Below are positions 43,049 to 50,817 of a stretch of DNA of 64,000 nucleotides, in pieces. The stretch's first letter is position 1, and every line of letters begins with the position of its first letter. Origin of the DNA: an uncultured Verrucomicrobiota bacterium. GTDB taxonomy: Bacteria; Verrucomicrobiota; Kiritimatiellia; Kiritimatiellales; Tichowtungiaceae. A program made the translations under genes and the position numbers. Below the pieces are notes generated by a model that made no database searches, was not told the origin of the DNA, and saw only the letters and a list, made by a program, of their open reading frames with translations. The stretch is from assembly GCA_903831085.1 (NCBI GenBank), contig CAIKWE010000032.1, positions 1 to 64,000 on the forward strand, given 5' to 3'.

Positions 43049-43737
43049 GCAGTATCGAAGTGCTTCCCGAACTCAAACAGATTATCGGCTCCCTGCTGTT
43101 CGCGGCCAAAAAACCGCTGACCGCCAAAGAAATCCGCAAAGTGCTGACCGATGCCGGTGCCGGCTACGGCGGCCCTTACGTCCAGTTCGCCGAGATCAAA
43201 GAGGACGAAATCGTCGCCGCGGTCACGGAGTTGACCGAGGAGCTGGCGCGGAGCAGTACCGGCCTATGCATTGCCGAAGTGGCCCACGGCTACCGGCTGC
43301 AGAACGAAATCAATTGCGGTCCGTGGGTGCGCACACTGCTCGACAAGGATCACAACGCCCGGCTTTCCAAACCCGCGCTCGAGACACTCGCCATTATCGC
43401 CTACCGCCAGCCGATTCTGCGCTCGGAGATCGAGTCCGTCCGCGGGGTCGCGGTCGATCAGGTGCTTCGTAATCTGGTTGAGATGCAGCTGGTTAAAGTG
43501 GTCGCCCGCAGCGACCTGCCGGGCCGCCCGTGGCTGTTCGGCACCACCCAGCGCTTCCTCGAACACTTCGGCCTGCGGGCGCTCGACGAGATGCCTGGCA
43601 TGGAAGAACTCAAACGCATGGAAAAACCCGAGCGGACAAAAACTTTCCCTGCGATGGAAAAAGAGTTAGAACTGCGGGCGCAAGAGGCGCTAACGGAGGA
43701 CGACGATGAGTCTGGAGAAATTGAGGAAACAAATTGA
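43045..43737 (+). CDS. scpB: Segregation and condensation protein B
   Basis: 230 residues. Winged-helix partner of ScpA. Motifs LPELKQIIGSLLFAAKKPLT near 7-26 and SKPALETLAIIAYRQPILRSEIE near 108-130 are characteristic; the C-terminus is acidic. ATGA coupling to scpA. Its end overlaps pheA by 32 bases in another frame, an unusually long but plausible overlap because PheA begins with a clear chorismate-mutase sequence. Confidence 0.96.
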   Translation: MSSIEVLPELKQIIGSLLFAAKKPLTAKEIRKVLTDAGAGYGGPYVQFAEIKEDEIVAAVTELTEELARSSTGLCIAEVAHGYRLQNEINCGPWVRTLLDKDHNARLSKPALETLAIIAYRQPILRSEIESVRGVAVDQVLRNLVEMQLVKVVARSDLPGRPWLFGTTQRFLEHFGLRALDEMPGMEELKRMEKPERTKTFPAMEKELELRAQEALTEDDDESGEIEETN

Positions 43738-44770
43738 CGGTCTTGACGCGGAACTGATCAAGCTCCTCAACGAGCGGATCAAGGTCGCGCTCGAAATCGG
43801 CAAAACCAAAAAAGAGCAGGGCGGCGAAATCTATGTGCCGTCGCGCGAAAAGGCTGTCTTTGACCGGATCGCCGCGCTCAACGAAGGTCCGCTTCCTGAA
43901 CAGTCGGCGCGCGCCATCTACCGCGAAATCATGTCGGCGGCGCTTGCGCTGGAGAGCAATCTGAAGATCGCCTATCTCGGCCCGCCCGCCACCTTCACCC
44001 ATCAGGCGGCGCACGCCAAGTTCGGCGCCAGCGTCGATTACCATCCCGTCGGCACCATCACCGAGGTGTTCAACGCGGTAGAGCACGGCACCGCCGATTA
44101 CGGCGTTGTGCCGATCGAAAACTCCATCGAAGGGGCCGTGACGCACACCTTCGATCAGTTCACCGGCACGTCGCTTAAAATCTGCGCGGAAATCTACCTG
44201 CCGGTTTCGCTCTATCTGCTCGCCTCGGTGCCGAAAGAAAAAATCACGCGGGTTTGCAGCAAGCAGGAAGCCATCGGCCAGTGCCGCCGCTGGCTCAGCG
44301 AAAACCTTTCCGGCGTTGAGCTCGACGCGGTCAACAGCACCGCGCTGGCCGCCGAAATGGCCGCGACCGGCGACTGCGCCGCCATCGCCAGTCTGCTGGC
44401 CGCCGAGCTGTACGGTCTGGATGTGATTGCGGAAAACATTCAGGACTCCAGCGGCAACACCACCCGCTTCCTCGTCATCGGCAAAAAATACGGCGAGCCG
44501 ACCGGTGAAGATAAAACCTCGATCTACTTCGGGATCAAAGACGAAGTCGGCGCGCTGCACGATGCTCTCGACGCGCTCAAGACCAATCAAATCAACATGA
44601 CCAAGATCGAGTCGCGCCCCAGCAAAAACAAAGCGTGGGAATACTACTTCTTCGTCGACTTTGAAGGTCATGCAGACGATCCGCACGTCAAAGACGCTCT
44701 CAAAGCGCTTGCGAAACACTGCGCCATCCTCAACGTGCTCGGTTCCTACCCGAAAGCCAGCGGGGTTTGA
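43706..44770 (+). CDS. pheA: Bifunctional chorismate mutase / prephenate dehydratase
   Basis: 354 residues. Makes phenylpyruvate from chorismate in phenylalanine synthesis. Chorismate mutase domain 1-85 (LRKQIDGLDAELIKLLNER), dehydratase domain about 90-265 (YLGPPATFTHQAA, VVPIENSIEG, NTTRFLVIG), and ACT regulatory domain about 272-354 with ESRPSKNKAWEYYFFVD, the phenylalanine feedback site. CGGAGGACGACG before the ATG lies within scpB. Confidence 0.97.
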   Translation: MSLEKLRKQIDGLDAELIKLLNERIKVALEIGKTKKEQGGEIYVPSREKAVFDRIAALNEGPLPEQSARAIYREIMSAALALESNLKIAYLGPPATFTHQAAHAKFGASVDYHPVGTITEVFNAVEHGTADYGVVPIENSIEGAVTHTFDQFTGTSLKICAEIYLPVSLYLLASVPKEKITRVCSKQEAIGQCRRWLSENLSGVELDAVNSTALAAEMAATGDCAAIASLLAAELYGLDVIAENIQDSSGNTTRFLVIGKKYGEPTGEDKTSIYFGIKDEVGALHDALDALKTNQINMTKIESRPSKNKAWEYYFFVDFEGHADDPHVKDALKALAKHCAILNVLGSYPKASGV

Positions 44771-44772
44771 TT

Positions 44773-44787
44773 TTCCAACGATTGGAA
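44773..44787. repeat. TTCCAA-N3-TTGGAA palindrome, intergenic
   Basis: Exact copy, spacer CGA, two bases after the pheA stop codon. Confidence 0.9.
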
Positions 44788-44819
44788 AGACGCCCAAAAC
44801 AAAGAGAATTTTTGGTTTT

Positions 44820-44917
44820 AACAGAAGGAAACGAAGGAAAACAAAGCAGAATGGGCAGGGAAGTTGCATTTAAGAAAAGTTAATCAACACCCTTCGTTCT
44901 CCTTTGTTACCTTCTGT
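44820..44917. repeat. Inverted pair of nonamer arrays
   Basis: Left arm AACAGAAGG, AAACGAAGG, AAAACAAAG (44820-44846). Right arm CCTTCGTTC, TCCTTTGTT, ACCTTCTGT (44891-44917), the reverse complement family. Period 9. The pair fills most of the pheA-hisC gap and could fold into a long hairpin. Confidence 0.8.
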
Positions 44918-44963
44918 AAAAATACGATTTATAACTGCTCATCCTGTCTGAAAAACATTCACT

Positions 44964-46058
44964 ATGAAAACGAACGAATGGATTTCCAGTGTGCCGGTCT
45001 ACGAGCCGGGCAAACCGATTGAAGAAGTGGCGCGCGAACTGGGCTTCGACGACATCGCCGAAATCATTAAAGTCGCTTCCAACGAAAACGAACTTGGCCC
45101 ATCGCCGAAAGCGATGAAAGCCATGGCTGCCGCCGCGGCGGAAATGCACCGCTATCCCGACGGCGGCTGTTTTTATTTGAAGGACAAACTGGCCGGACAG
45201 CTCGGCGTGAAGCCGCAGAACCTGTTGTTCGGTAACGGCAGTAACGAACTGATCGAATTCCTCGGCCACGTTTATCTCGGCCCCGGCACCAATCTGGTCA
45301 TGAGCGAATGCGCCTTTGTCGTCTACCGCCTCGTCGCCATGCTCTTCAACGCAAAGGTGATCGCGGTGCCGATGAAGAAGTTCGCGCACGACCTCGACGG
45401 GATGCTCGCGGCCATTACGCCGGAAACCCGCATGGTGATCATCTGCAATCCGAACAACCCGACCGGCACCATCGTTACGCCTGCGAAAATTAAAGCATTC
45501 CTTAAAAAACTTCCCGCGAACGTGCTGGCGGTCTTTGACGAAGCCTATTTTGAATTTATGCCCGATGATCAAAAACCCGACCTGATCAAAGAAATTCAGA
45601 AGGGTAGAGAGAACGTTGTTGTCCTGCGCACTTTCTCCAAGGCTTACGGACTGGCCGGCCTGCGCATCGGCTACGCCGTTGGGCATGAAAAACTGATCGG
45701 CCTGCTCAACCGTGTTCGCCAGCCGTTTAACGTCAACTCCATGGCGCTGGCCGCAGCCTTCGCCGCGCTCGACGACGACAAGCATCTCGAAAAAACCCGT
45801 AAGACGAATTTCCAAGGATTGGAACTTTTCGCCAAAGAATTGCCCAAGATTGCGGGCGGACTTGAAATGGTTCCGTCGTTCGCCAACTTCTTTTTGGTGA
45901 AAACCGGCAACGGACGGAAAGTTTTCGGCGAACTGCAGAAACGGAAAGTCATCGTCCGACCCATGGACGGCTACGGCCTGCCGGAATGGATTCGCATCAC
46001 CGTCGGCACGCCCGCCCAGAACCGCGCCGTCCTCAAAGCCCTCAAAGAAGTTTTATAA
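44964..46058 (+). CDS. hisC: Histidinol-phosphate aminotransferase
   Basis: 364 residues. PLP enzyme of histidine synthesis. PLP lysine Lys226 in RTFSKAYGLAGLRIGY; ASNENELGPSPKA near 38-50; NPNNPTGT near 162-169; C-terminal RPMDGYGLPEWIRITVGT is typical of HisC. The isolated location, away from other his genes, and similarity to other fold-type I enzymes leave some doubt on substrate. A fragment matching its C-terminal codons lies 900 bases downstream. Confidence 0.93.
   Translation: MKTNEWISSVPVYEPGKPIEEVARELGFDDIAEIIKVASNENELGPSPKAMKAMAAAAAEMHRYPDGGCFYLKDKLAGQLGVKPQNLLFGNGSNELIEFLGHVYLGPGTNLVMSECAFVVYRLVAMLFNAKVIAVPMKKFAHDLDGMLAAITPETRMVIICNPNNPTGTIVTPAKIKAFLKKLPANVLAVFDEAYFEFMPDDQKPDLIKEIQKGRENVVVLRTFSKAYGLAGLRIGYAVGHEKLIGLLNRVRQPFNVNSMALAAAFAALDDDKHLEKTRKTNFQGLELFAKELPKIAGGLEMVPSFANFFLVKTGNGRKVFGELQKRKVIVRPMDGYGLPEWIRITVGTPAQNRAVLKALKEVL
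45810..45824. repeat. TTCCAA-N3-TTGGAA palindrome
   Basis: Exact copy, spacer GGA, inside hisC, read as Phe-Gln-Gly-Leu-Glu. Confidence 0.9.
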
Positions 46059-46169
46059 GAGGAGTTTTTACTACCCAGCCTTGGCGGGCGCGGGAAAAAA
46101 CTGGTAAGGACACGGGTGTTTCATGCGCCGGTGTTCGAGCGGAGGTAAATCTTAAATTAGGAGTTGGTT

Positions 46170-46823
46170 ATGATGTCGTTTCGCAAGGTTCTGTTCTGCA
46201 CGCTGATCTATACCGCTTCGCTGGCTTACACCGCCGAGAAGGCTTCAGTTGTTATTCCCGACAAACCCATCAAGCTGTTCGACGGCAAGAGCCTGGACGG
46301 CTGGACGGCCTTTGCCAAAGACGGTGCGACGATGGAACAGATTTGGTCTGTGCGGGACGGCGTGATTTACTGTGTCGGCGCTCCGAAAGGTTATTTACGG
46401 ACGGTTGCGCATTATGCGAATTATCTGCTGACGGTGGAATGGCGCTTCATCAAGGCCGGTAATACCGGCGTGATCGTTCACGCCAACGGCGAAGAAAAGG
46501 TCTGGCCGGACGGCGTTGAATGCCAAGGCGCCCACGAACGGCAGGGTGACTTCTATGTGCGGGGCGGTTTGGTTTGCGATCAGCCTTTCACCCAGGGAAA
46601 GACCGGAATCCCGGCGGCCGTGCCTGGCGTTGAAAACTCGGTCGGCGAATGGAACCAGTATCAGGTTCGTTGCGACGGCGGCACGATTACAGTCAGCGTT
46701 AACGGAAAAGAAATCAACCGCATTACCGGGTGTTCATCCACGTCCGGCTGGATTGGACTGCAGAGCGAAGGCGCTGAAATGGAAGTCCGCGAGGTGACAC
46801 TGCAACCGCTGCCGCAAAGCTGA
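46170..46823 (+). CDS. Exported DUF1080 (3-keto-disaccharide hydrolase family) protein
   Basis: 217 residues from ATG 46170, with TTAGGAGTTGG before it. Signal peptide to about residue 20 (SLAYTAEK). One LamG-like jelly-roll domain: FDGKSLDGWTAF near 38-49, GVIVHANGEEKVWPDGVECQ (split over 92-111), and the closing SGWIGLQSEGAEMEVREV near 194-211. Families of this type bind or hydrolyse modified glycans; some members cleave 3-keto-glucosides. Substrate here is unknown. PVC genomes carry many such genes. Confidence 0.9.
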   Translation: MMSFRKVLFCTLIYTASLAYTAEKASVVIPDKPIKLFDGKSLDGWTAFAKDGATMEQIWSVRDGVIYCVGAPKGYLRTVAHYANYLLTVEWRFIKAGNTGVIVHANGEEKVWPDGVECQGAHERQGDFYVRGGLVCDQPFTQGKTGIPAAVPGVENSVGEWNQYQVRCDGGTITVSVNGKEINRITGCSSTSGWIGLQSEGAEMEVREVTLQPLPQS

Positions 46824-46832
46824 TGCGAGTCG

Positions 46833-46865
46833 CAGAAACGTAAAATCATCGTCCGCCCAATCTAA
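46833..46865 (+). pseudogene. hisC-like C-terminal fragment
   Basis: Eleven codons, QKRKIIVRPI then stop, match hisC QKRKVIVRPM (45937-45966) at DNA level with only two differences in the first 24 bases. It lies just after the DUF1080 gene and just before the alkD fragment. A remnant of a second hisC copy or of a rearrangement; too short to be a gene. Confidence 0.6.
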
Positions 46866-46887
46866 CAGTTGCTCTGCGCGGAATATC

Positions 46888-46944
46888 CTATAATCGGCCT
46901 TTGAGACAAGAGAGGCGTTTGGGTTCGGGGAAGCGCTCGATGGC
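46888..46944 (-). pseudogene. alkD C-terminal fragment (second copy of the alkD 3' end)
   Basis: Minus-strand AIERFPEPKRLSCLKGRL and stop match the last 18 residues of AlkD (AIERFPEPKRLAYLHGRL). The 55-bp DNA blocks at 46890-46944 and 47696-47750 are about 84% identical (9 differences counted). Homology stops abruptly beyond 46944, so only the 3' end was kept. The two copies flank the toxin-antitoxin pair. Confidence 0.85.
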
Positions 46945-46989
46945 TCTTGAGACTTGCGAATAAGCGGGGCTGAGAGTAAACATACAGCC

Positions 46990-47229
46990 ATGCAGATTAC
47001 TTTGTCAGATGAGCTGGTCAAGGGGCTGGATCTTACGCCGGAGCGTGCGCGGAGGGATTTGGCGCTCGGACTTTACGCGGAGCAGCGCATTACGCTAGGC
47101 CGGGCCGCCAAACTGGCCGGGATGATTCAATCAGAATTCCTGCGTCTGCTCGGCGAGTTGCGGATCCCCATGCACTACGATCTGCCTGAGCTGGAAGCCG
47201 ATCTGCAGATGGTGAGGGAGTCTGAGTGA
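46990..47229 (+). CDS. UPF0175 family antitoxin
   Basis: 79 residues from ATG 46990; a TTG at 46954 in frame is less likely. Sequence begins MQITLSDELVKGLDLTPERA and contains RITLGRAAKLAGM (helix-turn-helix) and FLRLLGELRIPMHY, the UPF0175 signature. Overlaps the downstream PIN-like toxin gene by four bases (GTGA). Predicted antitoxin that also binds the promoter. Confidence 0.88.
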   Translation: MQITLSDELVKGLDLTPERARRDLALGLYAEQRITLGRAAKLAGMIQSEFLRLLGELRIPMHYDLPELEADLQMVRESE

Positions 47230-47687
47230 TTGTCGTGAGCGACACGTCACCGATCACCGCACTGCTTACGGTTGGACAGATTGATCTCCTTCACCGCCTG
47301 TACGGCGATGTGAAAATTCCCCCAGCAGTTAATGATGAACTGCGCGCGCATCACATTGAATTGCCGGATTTTATACAGACGGTTCCTGTCGAATACGTTC
47401 CGCTGCTTGATCAGTTGCAGGCGACACTGGATCGTGGCGAAGCAGAAGCCATTGTTTTGGCAAAAGCGCTCAAGGCAGATTTACTTCTGATGGACGAGGC
47501 GATGGGCCGTCAGGCCGCTCGGCTCGAACATATGCCGGTAATCGGATTGATGGGCGTGCTCCTGATTGCAAAGAAGAAAGGGCTGCTGGCATCTGTTCGC
47601 GATTTGGTTGAACGGCTTGAAACCGAGGCTGGGTTCTATCTTTCACGGGCAGTCAAAGCTCAAGTGATCGCCGCCGCCGGGGAGTGA
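47226..47687 (+). CDS. DUF3368 PIN-domain toxin
   Basis: 153 residues from a GTG start overlapping the antitoxin stop. The PIN-like acidic residues are Asp6 (VVSDTSPI), the Glu pair in DRGEAEAIVLA near 78, and Asp near 98 in LLLMDEAMGRQ. DUF3368 proteins pair with UPF0175 antitoxins and are predicted RNases. Bracketed by the alkD 3'-end duplication. Confidence 0.9.
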   Translation: MIVVSDTSPITALLTVGQIDLLHRLYGDVKIPPAVNDELRAHHIELPDFIQTVPVEYVPLLDQLQATLDRGEAEAIVLAKALKADLLLMDEAMGRQAARLEHMPVIGLMGVLLIAKKKGLLASVRDLVERLETEAGFYLSRAVKAQVIAAAGE

Positions 47688-47693
47688 TCCTTC

Positions 47694-48395
47694 TTATAAC
47701 CGGCCATGGAGATAGGCGAGGCGTTTGGGTTCCGGAAAGCGCTCGATAGCGTAGCGGAGCAGGGTGCGCGGTATTTGTTTATAGCGCGGGATCAAAAACC
47801 CTTCTTCAACTTTCAAATCGCGCTTGCCGACTTCGCGGAGCATCCAGCCGACGGCTTTGTGCATCAGGTCTTCCTTGTCGTTCAGCAACAGGACGGCGAT
47901 GGCGAGCGTGTCGGCGAACTGATTCCGGCGGATGAAATAAAAGGTGGCGACGATGGCAATGCGCCGCTCCCAGAGGCTTTTTGATTTCGCCAGCTTGTAG
48001 AGTGGCTTACGGTCGCGCTCGAACAAATGCGCGCCGACAATATCCGCAGCGGAGCCGTCCACCAGATCCCAGTTATTGACCCGGTGTGTGTTGTCGAGAT
48101 AGGCGCGGTAGATGGATGTCTGATTGTTTCCGTGTTTGTACTGCAAAACCATAATCAGCAGGGCCATCATCCGTACTTCATGCAACGGCGAGTGGAGCAG
48201 TTCGATAAGATCATCCAGCGTGATGTCGCAGTGTTCTTTGGCGAGCTGGCGTAGAACGGGGACTTTGATTCCGAGGAATAGATCGCCTTCGCCATATTGT
48301 CCGGGGCCGATCTTGAAAAACCGTTTCGCGTGTTCGGCGGCGGTTTTATTTCCCAGCGCCTTCAGTTGCTTTGTGATTTTTTCTGCCGTGGTCAT
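47694..48395 (-). CDS. alkD: DNA alkylation repair protein, AlkD family
   Basis: 233 residues, made of HEAT-like repeats. AlkD excises N3- and N7-alkylpurines. Motif NNWDLVDGSAADIVG near 107-121 holds the conserved Trp and Asp; VGWMLREVGKRD near 183-194 holds the second conserved Trp. The 3' end is duplicated beyond the adjacent toxin-antitoxin pair, and the intact copy keeps the complete reading frame. Confidence 0.95.
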   Translation of the reverse strand: MTTAEKITKQLKALGNKTAAEHAKRFFKIGPGQYGEGDLFLGIKVPVLRQLAKEHCDITLDDLIELLHSPLHEVRMMALLIMVLQYKHGNNQTSIYRAYLDNTHRVNNWDLVDGSAADIVGAHLFERDRKPLYKLAKSKSLWERRIAIVATFYFIRRNQFADTLAIAVLLLNDKEDLMHKAVGWMLREVGKRDLKVEEGFLIPRYKQIPRTLLRYAIERFPEPKRLAYLHGRL

Positions 48396-48403
48396 GGGGA
48401 GAA

Positions 48404-48440
48404 TTTAACCGCGAATGAACGCAAATGAACGCGAATTTTC
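48404..48440 (+). repeat. Degenerate decamer array
   Basis: GCGAATGAAC, GCAAATGAAC, GCGAATTTTC: three 10-bp units upstream of alkD. Inverted relative of 41247-41284. It runs directly into an exact window palindrome. Confidence 0.75.
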
Positions 48441-48452
48441 CAATGTTTGGAA
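48438..48452. repeat. TTCCAA-N3-TTGGAA palindrome, intergenic
   Basis: Exact copy, spacer TGT, between alkD and argS, joined to the decamer array and followed by CTGAAGC/CTGAGGT-type short repeats up to about 48490. Confidence 0.9.
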
Positions 48453-48492
48453 ATTCCTGAAGCCTGAGGTCTGCAGCCTCAAGCCTTCTTCC

Positions 48493-50226
48493 TCATATTC
48501 GTTCCGGCGTTTCGATGCCGAGAAGAGCGAGGCCATTCTTCAGGATGGCGGCGGTGAGGGCGCAGAGGCGGATACGACTTTCACGCGGGCCTTCATCGGC
48601 CTTGAGGAACGGGACGTTCTGATAGAACGAACTGTAGGTCTGCGAGAGGTCGAAGAGGTAGTCGGCCATGACGCTGGGCCGGTCGAGGCTGGCGGCGGAA
48701 ACGACAGCCGCCGGAAAACGCGTGAGTTTGAGCGCAAGGCGTCGTTCGATTTCTTCGGTGAGGATGATCGGGAAATCGTCGGGATTTTTATCGGGGAACT
48801 GCGCGGCGTATTTGTCGCGGACGCTGGCGATACGGGCGTAAGCGTACTGGAGATACGGCGCGGAGTTACCGTCCATGGCGAGCGCTTTTTCCCACGTAAA
48901 GGTGACGAGACTCTGCGGGTTCTGGCTGAGGTCGGTGTATTTGATGGCGCCGATGCCGACGGCGCGGGCGATTTCGCGCTGCTGCGCTTCGTCCATGCCG
49001 GGGCTGGAGGTTTTGACGACTTCAAGCGCGCGGGCTTCCGCTTCATTGAGCAGAGCTTCGAGTTTGATGACGTTGCCTTCGCGGGTGGAGAAGGTGGCTT
49101 CGGGCAGGCGCATGAGGCCGAACCAGACGTGAGTCAGTTTGGTCGGCACACCGATTTTTTTGCAGATGTGGAAGAACTGCTTAAAGTGGAGCTGCTGGCG
49201 TTCGTCGGTAACGTAGATGATTTCCGAAGGTTGGAACTCTGCGGTGCGCGAAATGACGGTGGCGATGTCAGTAGTGGTGTAGTTGTAACCGCCGTCGCTT
49301 TTGCGGACGATGGCGACGTTGAGTCCGTCGGCCTCGAGATCACAGACGAGTGCGCCGTCGCTTACACTGGCGAGGCCTTCTTTTTTCAGTCGCGCAACCG
49401 TTCCGGCAAGCTGATCGTTGTAAAAACTTTCGCCGCGGTAGAAGTCGAAGGAGACGCCGAGCCGTTTGTAGATGCGGTTAAATTCGCTGAGGGTCAGTTC
49501 AACAAATTTTTCCCAGAGCGCGCGGTTTTCCTTGTCGCCCTGCTGGAGTTTGACGAGTTCAGCCTTGGCGCGGTCGCGCCAGGTTTCGTCCTCTTTGGAC
49601 ATGTTGTAGCTCTTGACGTAAATGCGTTCGAGCTCTTCGACCGGCGCGGTCTTGAGCGCTTCGGCGTCGGCGAATTCGCGGTAGCCGAGAATGATCAGGC
49701 CGAACTGCGTGCCCCAGTCACCGAGATGGTTGTCGGCGATGACGTTGTAGCCGAGAGCGCGGTAGAGACGGTCGAGAGCGTTGCCGATGACGGTGGAGCG
49801 GATGTGGCCGATATGCATCGGCTTGGCCACGTTGGGGCTGGAGTAGTCGATGATGACCGTTTGGTTTTTTCCGAGATTTGGAAGTCCGAGTTTTTTGTCA
49901 GACTGCATGGCCGTCAACTGATCGGCGAGCGCGGCGGTTTTTAGATAGATGTTGATGAAGCCCGGCCCGGCGATTTCGATCTTTTCGACGAAGGCCGGCA
50001 GAACCGCTTTTTCTTTAAACTGCTGGGCGACGGCGCGCGGATTAGTTTTCAGTTCCTTGGCGAGCTTCATTGCGGCTTCGCACTGGCAGTCGCCGAATTC
50101 TTCGTTTCGGGACGGAATAACGGCGAGCGGAATGGTGCTCAAATCCACGCCGGGGAAGCAGGCGGCGAAGGTCTCCGCGCACCATGCGGAGAGCTGTGTT
50201 TCCAAGGAGATGGATTCTTTTTTCAT
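48493..50226 (-). CDS. argS: Arginyl-tRNA synthetase
   Basis: 577 residues. Class I synthetase. N-terminal Add-1 domain (about 1-110), PNVAKPMHIGHIRST with the HIGH motif near 130-145, and a C-terminal DALR anticodon domain. The canonical KMSK loop is replaced by FSTREGNVIKL near 375, as in many ArgRS. A near-copy palindrome lies at 49869-49883. A long antisense frame (48415-49944) is a shadow. Confidence 0.97.
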   Translation of the reverse strand: MKKESISLETQLSAWCAETFAACFPGVDLSTIPLAVIPSRNEEFGDCQCEAAMKLAKELKTNPRAVAQQFKEKAVLPAFVEKIEIAGPGFINIYLKTAALADQLTAMQSDKKLGLPNLGKNQTVIIDYSSPNVAKPMHIGHIRSTVIGNALDRLYRALGYNVIADNHLGDWGTQFGLIILGYREFADAEALKTAPVEELERIYVKSYNMSKEDETWRDRAKAELVKLQQGDKENRALWEKFVELTLSEFNRIYKRLGVSFDFYRGESFYNDQLAGTVARLKKEGLASVSDGALVCDLEADGLNVAIVRKSDGGYNYTTTDIATVISRTAEFQPSEIIYVTDERQQLHFKQFFHICKKIGVPTKLTHVWFGLMRLPEATFSTREGNVIKLEALLNEAEARALEVVKTSSPGMDEAQQREIARAVGIGAIKYTDLSQNPQSLVTFTWEKALAMDGNSAPYLQYAYARIASVRDKYAAQFPDKNPDDFPIILTEEIERRLALKLTRFPAAVVSAASLDRPSVMADYLFDLSQTYSSFYQNVPFLKADEGPRESRIRLCALTAAILKNGLALLGIETPERI

Positions 50227-50285
50227 TCTATTTTTTCGAGCTGAAGCAGGGCGGATAAGACCATATTTTAGAATTCAGTTAAAGC

Positions 50286-50297
50286 GCCTAATTAGGC
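50286..50297. promoter_or_regulatory. Perfect 12-bp palindrome upstream of the DUF2934 gene
   Basis: GCCTAATTAGGC in the divergent gap between argS and the DUF2934 gene. It could be an operator; no evidence beyond symmetry and position. Confidence 0.3.
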
Positions 50298-50378
50298 TTG
50301 TATTTGGGGTGTAGAAAACTAGAGTTCCGACCGCCGCGAAAAAGAATGCGGATAGGAATTATTAAAAGGGGGGATCAA

Positions 50379-50651
50379 ATGGCTATTGAAAAGAAAACGA
50401 CGAAGAAGACGGCGACGAAAGCGGTGGTTAAAAAAGCCGCTGTTGCTAAACCTGCCGCGCCGAAGGCTGCGGCTAAGAAAGTTCCGGCCAAAGTGGCCGC
50501 GAAAAAAACGGTTGTTGCTCCGGAGCGGTTCTACGCGATGGTCAGCGAAGCGGCCTATTTTTCAGCTCAGAACGACGGCAACCGTAAGGGCGCCGCGGAA
50601 TACTGGGTTGAGGCCGAAGCGGCTGTGCGTGCCAAATTCAACGTGGCGTAA
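50379..50651 (+). CDS. Histone H1-like Lys/Ala-rich protein with DUF2934 domain
   Basis: 90 residues from ATG 50379, with AAGGGGGGATCA just before. Residues 1-48 are almost only Lys, Ala, Pro, Thr and Val in KKxA/PKAAAKK patterns like bacterial H1-type proteins, so DNA or nucleic-acid binding is likely. Residues about 50-88 (RFYAMVSEAAYFSAQNDGNR and WVEAEAAVRA) match DUF2934. Monocistronic with a strong terminator, suggesting high expression. Confidence 0.88.
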   Translation: MAIEKKTTKKTATKAVVKKAAVAKPAAPKAAAKKVPAKVAAKKTVVAPERFYAMVSEAAYFSAQNDGNRKGAAEYWVEAEAAVRAKFNVA

Positions 50652-50669
50652 AGCGTCTGTCGTTGAATC

Positions 50670-50706
50670 AAAAACCCCGCTCTGTAAAGGGCGGGGTTTT
50701 TGTTTG
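50670..50706 (+). terminator. Rho-independent terminator
   Basis: AAAAACCCCGC, a loop, GCGGGGTTTTT, then GTTT, directly after the DUF2934 gene. The A-rich 5' side also gives a T run on the minus strand, so it may stop tRNA-Val/obgE transcripts from the other side. Confidence 0.95.
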
Positions 50707-50719
50707 AGGCATTTGTAAA

Positions 50720-50796
50720 TGGTGGGCGTTACAGGACTCGAACCTGTGACTTCTACCGTGTGAAGGTAGCGCTCTAACCAACTGAGCTAAACGCCC
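50720..50796 (-). tRNA. tRNA-Val (anticodon CAC), CCA encoded
   Basis: On the minus strand: acceptor GGGCGTT pairs with AACGCCC, D-arm with TAGCTCAGTTGGTTAGA, anticodon stem CTACC/GGTAG enclosing TTCACAC (anticodon CAC), and T-arm with GGTTCGAGTCC. The 3' CCA is encoded at 50720-50722. It sits 22 bases after the obgE stop on the same strand and may share its transcript. Confidence 0.96.
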
Positions 50797-50817
50797 TCAA
50801 AAAAAGAGGCATATCTT

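Noticed and set aside
43610-44869. 419-codon minus-strand open frame
   Set aside because: Antisense to pheA, whose three domains are unmistakable; no recognisable motif in the antisense product.
44904-44935. Promoter TTGTTA ... TATAAC before hisC
   Set aside because: Spacing is 19-20 bases and the -35 lies inside a nonamer array; too weak to list.
48415-49944. 509-codon plus-strand open frame
   Set aside because: Exactly antisense to argS, low-complexity Asp/Glu/Val/Phe composition typical of shadows of GC-rich genes; argS has all class I motifs.
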